Positions 7,241 through 16,290 of a stretch of 64,000 nucleotides of DNA are shown here, piece by piece. A model generated the notes under the pieces. It did no database searches, was not told the origin of the DNA, and worked only from the letters and a program-made list of their open reading frames with translations. The DNA lies in the NCBI RefSeq assembly GCF_040676675.1, contig NZ_JBFAPK010000003.1, forward strand, positions 248,001-312,000, written 5' to 3'. The first letter of the stretch is position 1, and the number at the start of each line of letters is the position of its first letter. The position numbers and the translations under genes are program-made. The stretch is from JBFAPK01 sp040676675 (GTDB taxonomy: Bacteria; Actinomycetota; Actinomycetes; Mycobacteriales; Micromonosporaceae).

Positions 7241-9205
7241 TCACCGGGTGGCCGGATCCGCGCCGCGGTAGCCGGCGGCCTGCAACGCGAACAGCTCGGC
7301 GTACCGGCCGCCGGCGGCCATGAGTTCGTCGTGCCCGCCCGACTCGACCAGCGCGCCGTCGTGCAGTACGAAGATCCGGTCGGCGTGCCGGACGTTGGCG
7401 AGCCGATGGGTGATCAGGATCGTCGTGGCCCGGCCCTGGCGGTCCCGGATGGCCTGGAAGAGCGCGTCCTCGGCGCGCGGGTCCAGCGCCGACGAGGGCT
7501 CGTCCATGATCAGCAGATCCGCGTCGCGGAGGAACCCGCGCGCCGCCGTGATCCGCTGCCACTGTCCGCCGGAGAGGTCCTGGCCCTGGGCGAAGGTCCG
7601 GTCCAGCAGGGTCTCGTAGCCGTACGGCAGCTCGCGGATCATGTCGTGGGCGACCGCGCGGGCCGCCGCGCGCTCGATCCGGGCCTGCTCCGGTTCGCTC
7701 TCCGCGTCGCCCAGCGCGATGTTCGTGGCGGCCGTGAAGGGCCACTTGTGGTACTCCTGGGTCACCACGGCGATCCGCGCGCGCAGCCCCTCGGCGTCCC
7801 ACCCGTCCAGCGCCCGCCCGTTCCACTCGACCCGGCCGCCGCTGGGCGTACGCAACCCGGCGATCATCGCGGCGAGGGTGGACTTGCCGGAGCCGTTCTC
7901 GCCCACGAAGGCGACCGTCTCTCCGGCCCGGACGGTGAGGGTGACGTCGTCCACCGCCGGGGTGTCGCGGTCCGGGTAGGAGAGACTGACCCCGCGCACC
8001 GCCAGTTCGGTCAGCGGGGTGACGGCCGGGCCGCCCGCGGCGTCGGGGAGGTGGCCGGCGGCGCGGCTCATGAAGCCGGTGTAGTCGCCGAAGTGCTGTC
8101 CCTCCGTGTAGCAGCGGTCCACCTGCACCGTCACGGTGCTGAGCGAGCGCTGGGCGGCCTGCACCGCGATCACGCAGGTCGCCGCCGCCGACAGCGGGAT
8201 CTGCCCGTCGAGCAGCAGGACGCCGAGCAGCACGTACACGATTCCGGTGGCGACCCCGCCGATCACCGCGCCGACGCTGGTGGTCGTGGTCACCCGCCGG
8301 GCCAGGGCGAGCTGGATCTCGGTCTCCACGCCCATCACCCGGTCGTACTGGTCGAGCAGGAAGCGGCGCAGGCCGTACGAGCGCAGCTCCGGGGCGGAGA
8401 CGCGCTCGGCCATGAGCCGGTGCAGGAGCCAGAGCCGGCGGCGGCGCACCGAGCCGGCGATGTAGGTCTGGTACCGCTGGTGGCCGGCGCGCAGCGACGC
8501 CCAGGCGTTCGGCAGCGTCGCCACCAGCAGCGCGGCGATCAGCAGCGGATGGATCACGATCACGGCCACCGCCACGGCGAGCAGCCCGACCAGGCCCGCC
8601 AGCAGGTTCATCGCGGCCTGCACCAGCGAGATGGCCGACTCGGTGCCCCGTGACGCGCGTTCCATGTCGTCGGCGAACGCGTCCTGGTCGAACGCGTCGA
8701 GGCGTACCGCCGTGGTGACCTCGAAGAGCCCGCGCTCGACCTCGCGGTCGACCCGAGGGGTGAGGCCGTTCTGCGCGTACCCCATCGCGATGCCCATCCC
8801 GGCCCGTACCGCCGTCGCGGCGGCGAGCGCCGCGAGCGCGGGCAGCGCCGCCGCGACCCGGTCCGGCGTGGGGCCGCCGGCGAAGAGTTCGACGAGCACC
8901 CGCTGGGTGGCCAGCAGGCCGAAGGCCGCCATCACCCCGGCGCCGACCGTGGTGGCGGCGACCACCGACGTGCGGACCCGGTCGGCCCGCCAGCTGATCA
9001 GTAGCGCCCTGCCGACCAGGCGGGGCAGCTCCGCGAAGACGGTGAGCAGGCCCGCGTCGGCGCGGGCCCGTACCCCGGTCTCCCACCACATGGTGCGCAG
9101 CTCGGGGAGGACGGATTGCGCGGGTCGCGCGGCGGTCGGGCCGCCGCTGGTGCTGGTGCTGGTGCTGGCGCCGCGGGTGGTGTCGTCGGTGGCCGATGCG
9201 GTCAC
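7241..9205 (-). CDS. ABC exporter, fused membrane and ATPase domains
   Basis: Half-size exporter of 654 residues: about six transmembrane helices (roughly residues 50-350), then a nucleotide-binding domain with Walker A GENGSGKST, signature LSGGQ and Walker B LLIMDEPSS. It would act as a dimer in the inner membrane. The open frame extends to 9490, but the GTG at 9205 has GGAGAAGC just before it and the extra 95 residues are low-complexity Arg/Pro/Ser, so 9205 is preferred. The protein starts with a Thr/Ser-rich segment of about 30 residues. Substrate unknown; no neighbour suggests one. Confidence 0.9.
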   Translation of the reverse strand: MTASATDDTTRGASTSTSTSGGPTAARPAQSVLPELRTMWWETGVRARADAGLLTVFAELPRLVGRALLISWRADRVRTSVVAATTVGAGVMAAFGLLATQRVLVELFAGGPTPDRVAAALPALAALAAATAVRAGMGIAMGYAQNGLTPRVDREVERGLFEVTTAVRLDAFDQDAFADDMERASRGTESAISLVQAAMNLLAGLVGLLAVAVAVIVIHPLLIAALLVATLPNAWASLRAGHQRYQTYIAGSVRRRRLWLLHRLMAERVSAPELRSYGLRRFLLDQYDRVMGVETEIQLALARRVTTTTSVGAVIGGVATGIVYVLLGVLLLDGQIPLSAAATCVIAVQAAQRSLSTVTVQVDRCYTEGQHFGDYTGFMSRAAGHLPDAAGGPAVTPLTELAVRGVSLSYPDRDTPAVDDVTLTVRAGETVAFVGENGSGKSTLAAMIAGLRTPSGGRVEWNGRALDGWDAEGLRARIAVVTQEYHKWPFTAATNIALGDAESEPEQARIERAAARAVAHDMIRELPYGYETLLDRTFAQGQDLSGGQWQRITAARGFLRDADLLIMDEPSSALDPRAEDALFQAIRDRQGRATTILITHRLANVRHADRIFVLHDGALVESGGHDELMAAGGRYAELFALQAAGYRGADPATR

Positions 9206-9658
9206 GGGGCTTCTCCGTTCGTCCGGCGGGTCGGGCAGCGCCGCGACCGCTCCGACGGGTGTCGAGGCTCCGACCCGCGTCGAGGCTCCGATCCGCGCCG
9301 AGGCTTCCGCCGGGCACGGGGTGGTGACCGGGCGGCGGGCGCCGTGACCGGCGTCGAGCGTCCGCCGACTTCGAGCGTCCGACCGGCGGCGGGACCTCGG
9401 CCGGCGGCGAACGGGCGCTCCGGACGGGGCGGACGTGCCGCCCGCTGGGCTTCGGGTCGGGTGCTGGACCATGAGCGATCGAGGCACCACGGAGCGTAGC
9501 TCCCGCCTCCGACAGTTCCGGGGGCCGTCGACGCCCGGCCCGCTGCCGACGCACCCGCTGTCCGTCGGTTCCGGTCCGTGGCTCCGCGCCGCCCGTCGGT
9601 CCCTGGTAGGTCGTTCCCGGCCCGCTCCGCGCCGGTACGCCCCGGGCCCGGCCCGCCG
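9206..9658. other. Gene-free interval with an 18-base tandem repeat
   Basis: About 450 bases without a credible gene between the VOC and ABC exporter genes. It contains three 18-base units at 9261-9278, 9279-9296 and 9297-9314: the first two differ at one base (GTCGAGGCTCCGACCCGC type) and the third is degenerate. They lie just upstream of the exporter start on its leader side. Confidence 0.5.
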
Positions 9659-10165
9659 TCAGGACGGCCGGGAGAAGCCGCCCCGGGGCGCGATCAGCTC
9701 CAGGTTCGTCCCGTCCGGGTCGTTGAAGTACGCCACCTCGGTACCGAGCGCCTCCGCCGGGGTCACCTCGCCCGACGCGAACGTGTACGGCTCGCCGAGG
9801 AACTCCACGCCGGCCTCGCGCATCCGGGCGTAGACCGCCGCCAGGTCGTCGACCTGGAAGCAGAGGTGCATCGAGCCGGGCCGGTTGGCCGCCACCTGCG
9901 CGGGAGCGCCGGCCGGCTCGCGGAACTGGATCAGGTCGATGCCGAGGTTGTCCAGGTGGAAGGTGGCGTAGCGCAGGTCGGCCGCCGGCAACCCCTGCGT
10001 CTGGGCGAAGCCCATGCCGTGCATGGTCTCGTCCCGTACCGCCGGCTCCCGGCCGGTCAGCGCCCGGTAGAACTCGACCGAGCGGTCCAGGTCGGCGACC
10101 GAGATCCCGACGTGGGCGGCCGTACGCAGGTCGAACGTGCCTCGGGGGACCGCCTGAGCTGGCAT
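9659..10165 (-). CDS. VOC (glyoxalase/bleomycin-resistance/dioxygenase) superfamily protein
   Basis: 168 residues with the paired beta-alpha-beta-beta-beta modules of the vicinal oxygen chelate fold: the first begins at HVGISVADLDRSVEFYRAL, the second at SMHLCFQVDDLAAVYARM. Likely metal ligands are the His in HVGIS, the His in SMHLCF and the Glu in NLELIAP. Such proteins are metal-dependent isomerases, dioxygenases or drug-binding proteins; the exact reaction cannot be assigned. The start at 10165 has GGGAGAGG upstream. It stands alone, followed by the 450-base spacer and the exporter gene. Confidence 0.88.
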   Translation of the reverse strand: MPAQAVPRGTFDLRTAAHVGISVADLDRSVEFYRALTGREPAVRDETMHGMGFAQTQGLPAADLRYATFHLDNLGIDLIQFREPAGAPAQVAANRPGSMHLCFQVDDLAAVYARMREAGVEFLGEPYTFASGEVTPAEALGTEVAYFNDPDGTNLELIAPRGGFSRPS

Positions 10166-10295
10166 GACCGACCTCTCCCTGCGGTGCGGCGGTCGGACGT
10201 AGGCCGCCGTCGGCGCGGGGTGGGCCAGCCCACGGTAACAGGGCTGCCGGCGCCGCCGGGGCGGTTCCCGGGCGCGGCGCCGCTGGGGGTCGATG

Positions 10296-10334
10296 GCCGG
10301 TCCCGCCCGGGTGTGCGTTCCGGGTGGGACCGGC
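10296..10334. terminator. Terminator hairpin downstream of the RDD gene
   Basis: 15-base arms (10296-10310 and 10320-10334) with one mismatch and a 9-base loop, about 80 bases beyond the RDD-protein stop on the minus strand. Confidence 0.65.
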
Positions 10335-10411
10335 GGGCCGGACGGGATCGACCACGGCTCCCGTCCGGCCCGATCCCGCCGCTCGGTGCGGGCGCGGTCG
10401 GTCGCGCCCGG

Positions 10412-10849
10412 TCAGGCCTTGACGACCAGGGTCTTCGCCGCCATGTCGCCGAGCCGGCGGCGTCGGTCGGAGTTGACCACGATGATGAGACCGACCAGGT
10501 ACGCGAAGAGCCCGTCGACGATCCGCAGCAGGGTCCGGACGAGGGCGGAAACCAAGCCCGGCCGGTCGCCGGTCGCCTCGTCGATCACCCGGATGCCGGT
10601 GACCATCTTGCCGACCGTACGGCCGAGGAAGCCCTCCAGGAGCGTGTAGTACAGCAGCACGATGACCAGCAGCAGCAGGCTGCCGCCCGGTGACAGCGTG
10701 GTCAGGGCGAAGCCCGAGCTGTCGGTCTCGGTACCGAACAGCCTCGTGAGGAGACCGCTGACGGCGCCGAGGACGAGGCCGTCGATGACGGTGGCCCCGA
10801 TCCGACGGCCGGTCACGCGGACGTTGCGCGTGCTCGCTACAGAAGTCAT
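10412..10849 (-). CDS. RDD-family membrane protein
   Basis: 145 residues with three hydrophobic segments. The N-terminal RRIGATVIDGLVLG carries the Arg and Asp typical of RDD proteins, and GRTVGKMVTGIRVID is the usual second signature. Function is not settled for the family; some members affect ion or solute transport. The start at 10849 follows GGAGCT; upstream in-frame residues in the longer open frame look non-coding. No partner gene is evident. Confidence 0.88.
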   Translation of the reverse strand: MTSVASTRNVRVTGRRIGATVIDGLVLGAVSGLLTRLFGTETDSSGFALTTLSPGGSLLLLVIVLLYYTLLEGFLGRTVGKMVTGIRVIDEATGDRPGLVSALVRTLLRIVDGLFAYLVGLIIVVNSDRRRRLGDMAAKTLVVKA

Positions 10850-11290
10850 CGACAGCTCCACTGCGATAGATGGGTGCCGGTGTTCTACCCACACCCGGAA
10901 CCGGCCACACGCCACCGCCCGTGGTTCGCCCCGGCGAGGCGTGCGGTCAGCGGTCAAATCCGCCCGACGCCGGCGCCGGCCGTCTGCGGCGCGGCCGAGT
11001 TGACGTACCGGTTGTTGCGCTACCCCCCCGGCACCGGTCCGCTCTTGTCGCCTGCCGACGATCCACGCGCCTGATCGGGACAACTGCGGGGACATAGGCC
11101 CCTCGGGAGCGCGCGAGGGCACTCTTTCCCGGTTCGTGTGCGACCTTGCCACGCCCCGCATGAGTGGGACCCCGCGCACACCCGCAAGGTCCGCACAAAT
11201 ACAGAGAATCAGTCCCTTCCACGGCCGTCCGAGGCCACTCTTTCTCTGTATTTGTGGTGGGCCACCGTGGGCGGCCTGTCGGGTCCGGCC
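10850..11290. other. Gene-free interval holding a small dispersed repeat family
   Basis: About 440 bases between the RDD gene and the penicillin acylase gene, with no credible ORF. The right half (11115-11256) holds three related 26-base elements, described as a separate repeat; the left half shows nothing recognisable. Confidence 0.6.
11115..11256. repeat. Three copies of a 26-base element, two of them forming a hairpin
   Basis: Copies at 11115-11140 (+), 11194-11219 (-) and 11231-11256 (+). By eye, copies 1 and 3 share 20 of 26 bases and copies 2 and 3 share 21 of 26. Copies 2 and 3 form a perfect 15-base inverted repeat (11194-11208 with 11242-11256, core CACAAATACAGAGAA). The hairpin lies about 35 bases past the stop of the penicillin acylase gene, so it may double as its terminator. 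The core is AT-rich compared with its surroundings. Confidence 0.7.
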
Positions 11291-13462
11291 TCACTCCGGT
11301 TGCCGGGTCAGCCGCCCCCACTCGGTCACCACCGGGATCAGCTCACCTTCCGTCCACAGCGGTAGCTGGTCGGCGAAGTGCGGGTCGCCGGGGTGACCGG
11401 ACGCGCCGAACGGCACCACCCAGCGGCTGCGCGACCGGTCGCCCAGGTCCCAGACGTAGCGGGCGACCGGTCCGCGCCAGCAGGCGTCCGAGACGCCGGG
11501 GAGGCTCGACGTGGCGAGTACGCAGTCGGTGTCGCCGGAGAGGCGTACCTCCTCGCTGACCTCGGCCACGGACGCGTCGATCGCCGGGTCGACCGGCAGC
11601 CGTACCGGCCGGAGCCGGTGCCGGGCGCCCCACGGTCCGGGCGCCTCGCCCCGGGCCACCTCCTCCAGCGCGGCCGCCGCCTCCGGCTCCACCTCCCCGC
11701 CGAGCCGGTGCAGCCCCCGCACCACCGCGTCCAGCGCGTACCCGATCCGGGCCGGCGCGTCGGTCCAGGGCGCGAAGAGCGGGTCGAAGCCGCTCCCGGC
11801 GCGCAGCGGGCGCAGGCGCGGGTGCGCGGCGAGCCGGCGGGCCAGCGCGGCGCGCCAGGCGGCGAACGCGCCGGCGTCGGTACTCTCGGCGGCCATCCGC
11901 CCGTCCCAGGCGAGCAGCCGGTCCCGCAGCGCCCGCGCGGCCGGGCCGAGCGCGCCGGGGGCGAGCCGGGCCAGCAGGTCGCGCAGGACCTCGGCCGCCA
12001 GCCGGTCGTCCACGTGTACGGCGGCCGGTGCGGCCCCGTCGGCGAGCAGCGCGGCGATGCGCCGGGCCCGGTGCGGCGGCGAGAAGTCGGTGCCCAACTC
12101 CGCCACGTCCCCGGGCCGCCGGTCGTTCGCGGCGACGGTGACGGTGGTGAACTCGGCGCGGGGCAGCGGGGCGTATCCGGGCCGCCAGCGGTAGCGCGGC
12201 TCCCAGCCGGGGACGGGCAGCCGGCGGCACTCCTCGTCCCGGACCGGGACCAGCCCGGCGACCAGCCGCAACACCGTACCGGCGCGGTCGGCCACGAGCA
12301 CGCTGTTGACCGGCTCGACCCAGCCGCGCAGCGCCTCGGCGACCTGCGCGGCGCTTTTCGCGCGCAGCAGCGGCAGCAGCGCGCCGAAGCCGAGGTCGGC
12401 CTCGACCCGGCTCGGGGTACGCAGGCTGATCGCCTCGCCGGTACGCCGGTCTACGTCGACGACCGGGCCGCGCGGAGTCTCGATCACCTCGACCGACTCG
12501 GCCGGGTGGCCGCGTACCTCGATCCGCTCCCAGTACGCCGGCACCGGCGCCCAGCCGTCCGGCTCGCGTACCAGCACCCGCCCGTCGACGCGGCGCAGCC
12601 GCTCGCGGTACACGTCCTGGTAGTCGGCCATCGCGTTGGTCACCGCCCAGGCGACCGCGCCCGCGTGCCCGAAGTGCGGCACCCCCGGTACGCCGGGGAA
12701 GGCGAGCCCGACCACGTCGAACTCCGGGCAGGCGAGGCGTACCTGCTGGTAGATGCCGGGAAGTTCGAGCAGGCGGTGCGGGTCCCCGGCGATCAGGGGG
12801 GCACTGCCGAGCCCAGGGTCACCCGGCACCGCCCAGGCGTTGCTGCCGGCACCGCCCGGACCCTCGCGCCCGAGTTCGGCGGGGCCGCCCGAGTACCTGA
12901 GACCGCCGGAGCCGCCCGAGTCACCCGGGCCACCCGAACCGTCGGGGTCGTCGGGATGCCCGGGTCCGAAGAGGACGGTGCCCGCCGGCCCGAGCGCGGC
13001 GGCGACGTCCGCCCGCCAGAGCTTGTTGGGGAACGTACCGAAGAGCACGTGCTGGACGAGGAAGACGCCGAGCGGGGTCCAGGGCCGCCACCGCCCGGGC
13101 CGGCAGCCGGTCGCCGCGAACTCGGGTGCGGCCTCCGCGCCGACGGCGAGCCCCTCGTTGACCCCGTCGACGTACGCGCCGACCCAGCGGCGCGTCGGCG
13201 GGTCGAGCCGCTCGAAACAGCGCCGGGCGGTGTCGTCCAGCCGTACCCGACGGGCGAAGCGGTCCCAGTCCAGCTCCGCCGGGCCGAGGTGCTCCGCGAG
13301 CCGCCCCTCGGAGCGCCAGCGCTCGACCTCGATCTGCCAGGCCCGGTCCGTCGCGGCGGTCCGGCCCTGGAGGTGGGCCAGCTCCTCGACGGTGTCGCCC
13401 CACAGGTGCGGGATTCCCCACCCGTCCCGGTACACGCCGGGGGCGGCGGGGCGCTCAGTCAC
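11291..13462 (-). CDS. Penicillin acylase-family Ntn-hydrolase, DesG-like
   Basis: 723-residue amide hydrolase. The pattern YRDGWGIPHLWGDT near the start and the autoprocessing point GSNAW (Ser207 as new N-terminal nucleophile) mark the family; EFDVVGLAFPGVPGVPHFGH and AWAVTN follow as usual. A stretch of about 35 residues rich in Gly, Ser, Pro and Asp precedes Ser207, unlike most relatives. No signal peptide is visible, so it is probably cytoplasmic. The GTG at 13462 overlaps the acetyltransferase stop by 8 bases. Its place in the iron-controlled locus matches desG of actinomycete desferrioxamine clusters, a penicillin acylase homologue linked to aryl-acylated desferrioxamines. Trimming or swapping of acyl groups is the likely role (inference). 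Confidence 0.88.
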   Translation of the reverse strand: MTERPAAPGVYRDGWGIPHLWGDTVEELAHLQGRTAATDRAWQIEVERWRSEGRLAEHLGPAELDWDRFARRVRLDDTARRCFERLDPPTRRWVGAYVDGVNEGLAVGAEAAPEFAATGCRPGRWRPWTPLGVFLVQHVLFGTFPNKLWRADVAAALGPAGTVLFGPGHPDDPDGSGGPGDSGGSGGLRYSGGPAELGREGPGGAGSNAWAVPGDPGLGSAPLIAGDPHRLLELPGIYQQVRLACPEFDVVGLAFPGVPGVPHFGHAGAVAWAVTNAMADYQDVYRERLRRVDGRVLVREPDGWAPVPAYWERIEVRGHPAESVEVIETPRGPVVDVDRRTGEAISLRTPSRVEADLGFGALLPLLRAKSAAQVAEALRGWVEPVNSVLVADRAGTVLRLVAGLVPVRDEECRRLPVPGWEPRYRWRPGYAPLPRAEFTTVTVAANDRRPGDVAELGTDFSPPHRARRIAALLADGAAPAAVHVDDRLAAEVLRDLLARLAPGALGPAARALRDRLLAWDGRMAAESTDAGAFAAWRAALARRLAAHPRLRPLRAGSGFDPLFAPWTDAPARIGYALDAVVRGLHRLGGEVEPEAAAALEEVARGEAPGPWGARHRLRPVRLPVDPAIDASVAEVSEEVRLSGDTDCVLATSSLPGVSDACWRGPVARYVWDLGDRSRSRWVVPFGASGHPGDPHFADQLPLWTEGELIPVVTEWGRLTRQPE

Positions 13463-14177
13463 GGGACCCGTCCGCCTCCGGGCGGCCCCGGTGCGCATCC
13501 GCCTCCCGGATGCCCCGGGACCCGTCCCGGCCCGGGAAGCCGCGGAACGCGTCGCGGTCGAGGAAGACGAGCTGGGCGCGCTTCTCCGCCAGGTCGACCT
13601 GCGGCCCCGGTACGAAGCCGGCCCGGACCAGGCGGGCGATGGCCCGCTCGTTGCGCGCGTCGGGTTCGGCCACGATCCGCCGCCGCGACGGGTCCGCCAA
13701 CACGAAGTCCAGGAACGCCGCGAGCACGGTACCGGTGAAGCCGTGCTCGGGGGCGTCACCGGCCGGCGGCGCCACCATCAGGTGGATGCCGAAGTCGCCG
13801 GGCCGCACGTCGTAGCACTCGCCGACCGGGTCGGCCTCCGGCTGGTACGTCTGGAAGAGCCCCACCGGTACGCCGTCGCGGTGGATCAGGTACGCGTGGT
13901 GGGTGTCGAGCGAGTCCAGGTACTCGTAGATCTCGCGTACCCGGTCGCGGCCGATCTCGCGCATGCCCCAGAAGCGGGCCCGCTCCCGGGTGACCCAGTC
14001 GTAGATCAGGTCGAGGTCGCGGGCCGGTTCCACCTCGCGGATGCGGATGGTGCCGAACCCGTCGACGGTCCGCTCGTAGCGGACGACCGCCGCGTCCGGC
14101 GTCGCCGGGTCGTCGTCGGGCGCCGGGGCATCGGCGTCGGTGGGGGAATCCGGGTGGGTGGCGGGCTCGCTGGACAT
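13455..14177 (-). CDS. GNAT-family siderophore acetyltransferase (IucB/DesH-like)
   Basis: 240 residues: an acidic disordered leader (about 1-35) and then a single acyl-CoA transferase domain (ERARFWGMREIG, GDFGIHLMVAPP, RRRIVAEPDARN), the pattern seen in enzymes that acylate hydroxylamine siderophore precursors. It is distantly similar to the DesC-like protein at 22337 (compare RRVVVEPDVRN), so the locus holds two such enzymes. The start at 14177 has GAGGAGA. It overlaps the penicillin acylase gene by 8 bases, which suggests joint work on the acyl end group of the siderophore. Confidence 0.88.
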   Translation of the reverse strand: MSSEPATHPDSPTDADAPAPDDDPATPDAAVVRYERTVDGFGTIRIREVEPARDLDLIYDWVTRERARFWGMREIGRDRVREIYEYLDSLDTHHAYLIHRDGVPVGLFQTYQPEADPVGECYDVRPGDFGIHLMVAPPAGDAPEHGFTGTVLAAFLDFVLADPSRRRIVAEPDARNERAIARLVRAGFVPGPQVDLAEKRAQLVFLDRDAFRGFPGRDGSRGIREADAHRGRPEADGSRD

Positions 14178-14335
14178 GCGTCTCCTCGTGCGGGGTCGGG
14201 AGGTGCGGTGCGGTGCGGGAGTCCGGAAGTCGGTGCGGGGCGGCTCGGGGTCGGGCGGCGCGGGGTCGGGAGGGGGCGGTGCGGTAGTCAGGCGGGGCGA
14301 CGCGGGACGGCTCGGGCGGGGCGACGCGGGACGGC
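14178..14335. repeat. G-rich spacer with a 23-base tandem duplication
   Basis: About 158 bases of almost pure G/C with many short GGGG and GCGGGG runs on the plus strand. A 23-base unit is present twice, identical, at 14291-14313 and 14315-14337, and shorter GCGGGGTCGGG-type units recur before it. The spacer separates the ATPase gene from the acetyltransferase gene inside one operon; the transcript here is C-rich. Confidence 0.7.
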
Positions 14336-15157
14336 TCAGGCCGGGCGGGCCGCCGTCGCGGCGAGGCGGCGGCGGGCGGGGATGACCAGCGGCGTGCCGG
14401 ACTCGGGATCGTCGATCACCCGGCAGGGTAGCCGGAAGACCTCCTCGACCAGCTCGGCGGTGACGATCTCGCGCGGGTCGCCGGCCGCCACCACCCGGCC
14501 GTCGCGCATCGCGATCAGGTGCGTGGCGTACCGCGCCGCGTGGTTGAGGTCGTGCAGCACCGCGACCAGCGTGCGGCCCTGCTCCTCGTGCAGCTCGGCG
14601 CAGAGGTCGAGCACCTCGATCTGGTGGGCGATGTCGAGGTACGTCGTCGGCTCGTCCAGCAGCAGCAGGGGCGTCTGCTGGGCCAGCGCCATCGCGATCC
14701 AGACCCGCTGCCGTTGCCCGCCGGAGAGCTCGTCCACGAGCCGGTCGGCGAGATCGGCCACCCCGGTCGAGACCATCGCCTCGCCGACCACCCGCTCGTC
14801 GTCGCGGGACCACTGCCGCAGCAGCCCCTGGTGCGGGTACCGACCCCGGGCGACCAGCTCGGCGACGGTGATGCCGTCCGGCGCGATCGAGGACTGCGGC
14901 AGCAGCCCGAGGGTACGGGCGACCCGGCGCGCGGGCAGCCCGTGGATGTCCCGCCCGTCGAGCAGTACCGCGCCGGTGGTCGGCTTCAGCATCCGCGACA
15001 GCGCGCGCAGCAGCGTGGACTTGCCGCAGGCGTTCGGCCCGATGATCACCGTGAAGGACCGGTCCGGTACGGCGATGGTCAGGTCCTCGGCGATGGTGCG
15101 CCGGTCGTAGGCGAGGGTCAGGCCGCTGCCGCTCAGCCGGGGTGCGCCGGGTTCCAT
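14336..15157 (-). CDS. Siderophore ABC importer, ATP-binding protein
   Basis: ATPase of the FepC/FecE type, 273 residues from the ATG at 15157. Walker A is GPNACGKST, signature LSGGQRQR, Walker B LLLLDEPTT, followed by VLHDLNHA with the switch His. It powers uptake of ferri-siderophore through the two permeases encoded just upstream. An alternative GTG at 15265 overlaps the permease stop (GTGA) and would add 36 low-complexity residues; 15157 is preferred because GGAG lies 8-9 bases before it and homology starts right after. Part of the iron-box-controlled left operon. Confidence 0.93.
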   Translation of the reverse strand: MEPGAPRLSGSGLTLAYDRRTIAEDLTIAVPDRSFTVIIGPNACGKSTLLRALSRMLKPTTGAVLLDGRDIHGLPARRVARTLGLLPQSSIAPDGITVAELVARGRYPHQGLLRQWSRDDERVVGEAMVSTGVADLADRLVDELSGGQRQRVWIAMALAQQTPLLLLDEPTTYLDIAHQIEVLDLCAELHEEQGRTLVAVLHDLNHAARYATHLIAMRDGRVVAAGDPREIVTAELVEEVFRLPCRVIDDPESGTPLVIPARRRLAATAARPA

Positions 15158-15261
15158 CCGCGATACTCCGTTCGATTCCTGGTCGAGCCCGCCGTCGTGG
15201 TCCGCCCCGACGGGCCGGGCCGGGGCCGTCGGGTCCGCCCCGCCGGGCCCGGTGCGGGCGG

Positions 15262-16290
15262 TCACAGCCGGCCCGCCCGGCGCTGCGCGGCGAGCAGCCA
15301 GACGAGGTACGCGCCGCCGAGCGCGCCGGTGAGGACGCCGACCGGCAGCTGGTGCCCGGCGAAGACGCGCTGCGCGGCCCAGTCGGCGGCGACCAGCAGC
15401 GCCGCTCCCACCGCCATCGAGGGGAGCAGGTTGGGGCCGGGCGCCCGGGTCAGCCGCTTGGCCACGTGCGGGGCGGTGAGCGCCACGAACGACACCGGTC
15501 CGGCGGCGGCCGCCGCCAACGAGACCAGCAGCACCGCGGCACCGAGCAGCACCGGGCGCAACACGCCGACCCGTACGCCGAGCCCGCCCGCCGCGTCGTC
15601 GCCCAGCTCCAGCATCCGCAGCGCCGGCCCGCAGCCGAGCAGCACGAGCGGTACGAGGACCGCCATCGCGGCGAGCAGCGGCAGCGCGTCGGACCAGCCG
15701 CGCCCGTCGAGGCTGCCGGTGAGCCAGAGCATCGCCCGGGCCGCCTCCATCAGCTGGCCCCGGGTGAGCAGGTAGCCGTTGACGCCGGTGAGGATCGCCG
15801 AGACGCCGATGCCGACCAGCACCAGCCGGTGCCCGTGCACGCCGTTGCGCCAGGCCAGCGCGTAGATCAGCAGACCGGTGCCGAGCCCGCCGGCGACCGC
15901 CCCGGTCGACAGCGCCAGGCTGCTGCCGCCGGCGACGACCACGACGAGCGCGCCCACGGCGGCGCCCTGGGTGAAGCCGAGCACGTCGGGGCTGCCGAGC
16001 GGGTTGCGTACCAGGGACTGGAAGACCGTACCGGCGAGCGCGAGGGCGGCGCCGACCAGCAGCGCGGTGACCAGCCGGGGCAGCCGCAGCTCCCCGATGA
16101 TGAAGTTGTCCGTCGCCGAGCCCTGCCCGGCGAGGGTGCGCAGCACGTCGGCGGGGCTCATCGGGTAGTCGCCGCCGCCGATGGAGACGACCCCGACCGC
16201 GAACGCCACCAGCGTGGCGCCGGCGCCGACGGCCAGGGCCCGGCTGCGGACGCGCAGCGAGAGCCCGCCCGGGGTACGGATGACGATCAT
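15262..16290 (-). CDS. Siderophore ABC importer permease (FecCD family), second subunit
   Basis: 342 residues with about nine to ten hydrophobic helices. Family landmarks: LRLPRLVTALLVGAALALAG, RNPLGSPDVLGFTQGA, and GPVSFVALTAPHVAKRL near the ATPase-contact loop. ATGA overlap with the first permease (16287-16290) shows translational coupling. With the other permease it forms the membrane channel that takes siderophore from the lipoprotein at 17490. Confidence 0.94.
   Translation of the reverse strand: MIVIRTPGGLSLRVRSRALAVGAGATLVAFAVGVVSIGGGDYPMSPADVLRTLAGQGSATDNFIIGELRLPRLVTALLVGAALALAGTVFQSLVRNPLGSPDVLGFTQGAAVGALVVVVAGGSSLALSTGAVAGGLGTGLLIYALAWRNGVHGHRLVLVGIGVSAILTGVNGYLLTRGQLMEAARAMLWLTGSLDGRGWSDALPLLAAMAVLVPLVLLGCGPALRMLELGDDAAGGLGVRVGVLRPVLLGAAVLLVSLAAAAAGPVSFVALTAPHVAKRLTRAPGPNLLPSMAVGAALLVAADWAAQRVFAGHQLPVGVLTGALGGAYLVWLLAAQRRAGRL

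Noticed and set aside
9261..9314. CRISPR-like array
   Set aside because: The 18-base units are directly tandem without spacers and number fewer than three good copies; no cas gene is present in the window.
7020..10910. Very long minus-strand open frame of 1296 codons
   Set aside because: It runs in another frame through the ABC exporter, VOC and RDD genes; residues are almost only Arg, Gly, Pro and Ala, the usual high-GC shadow pattern.
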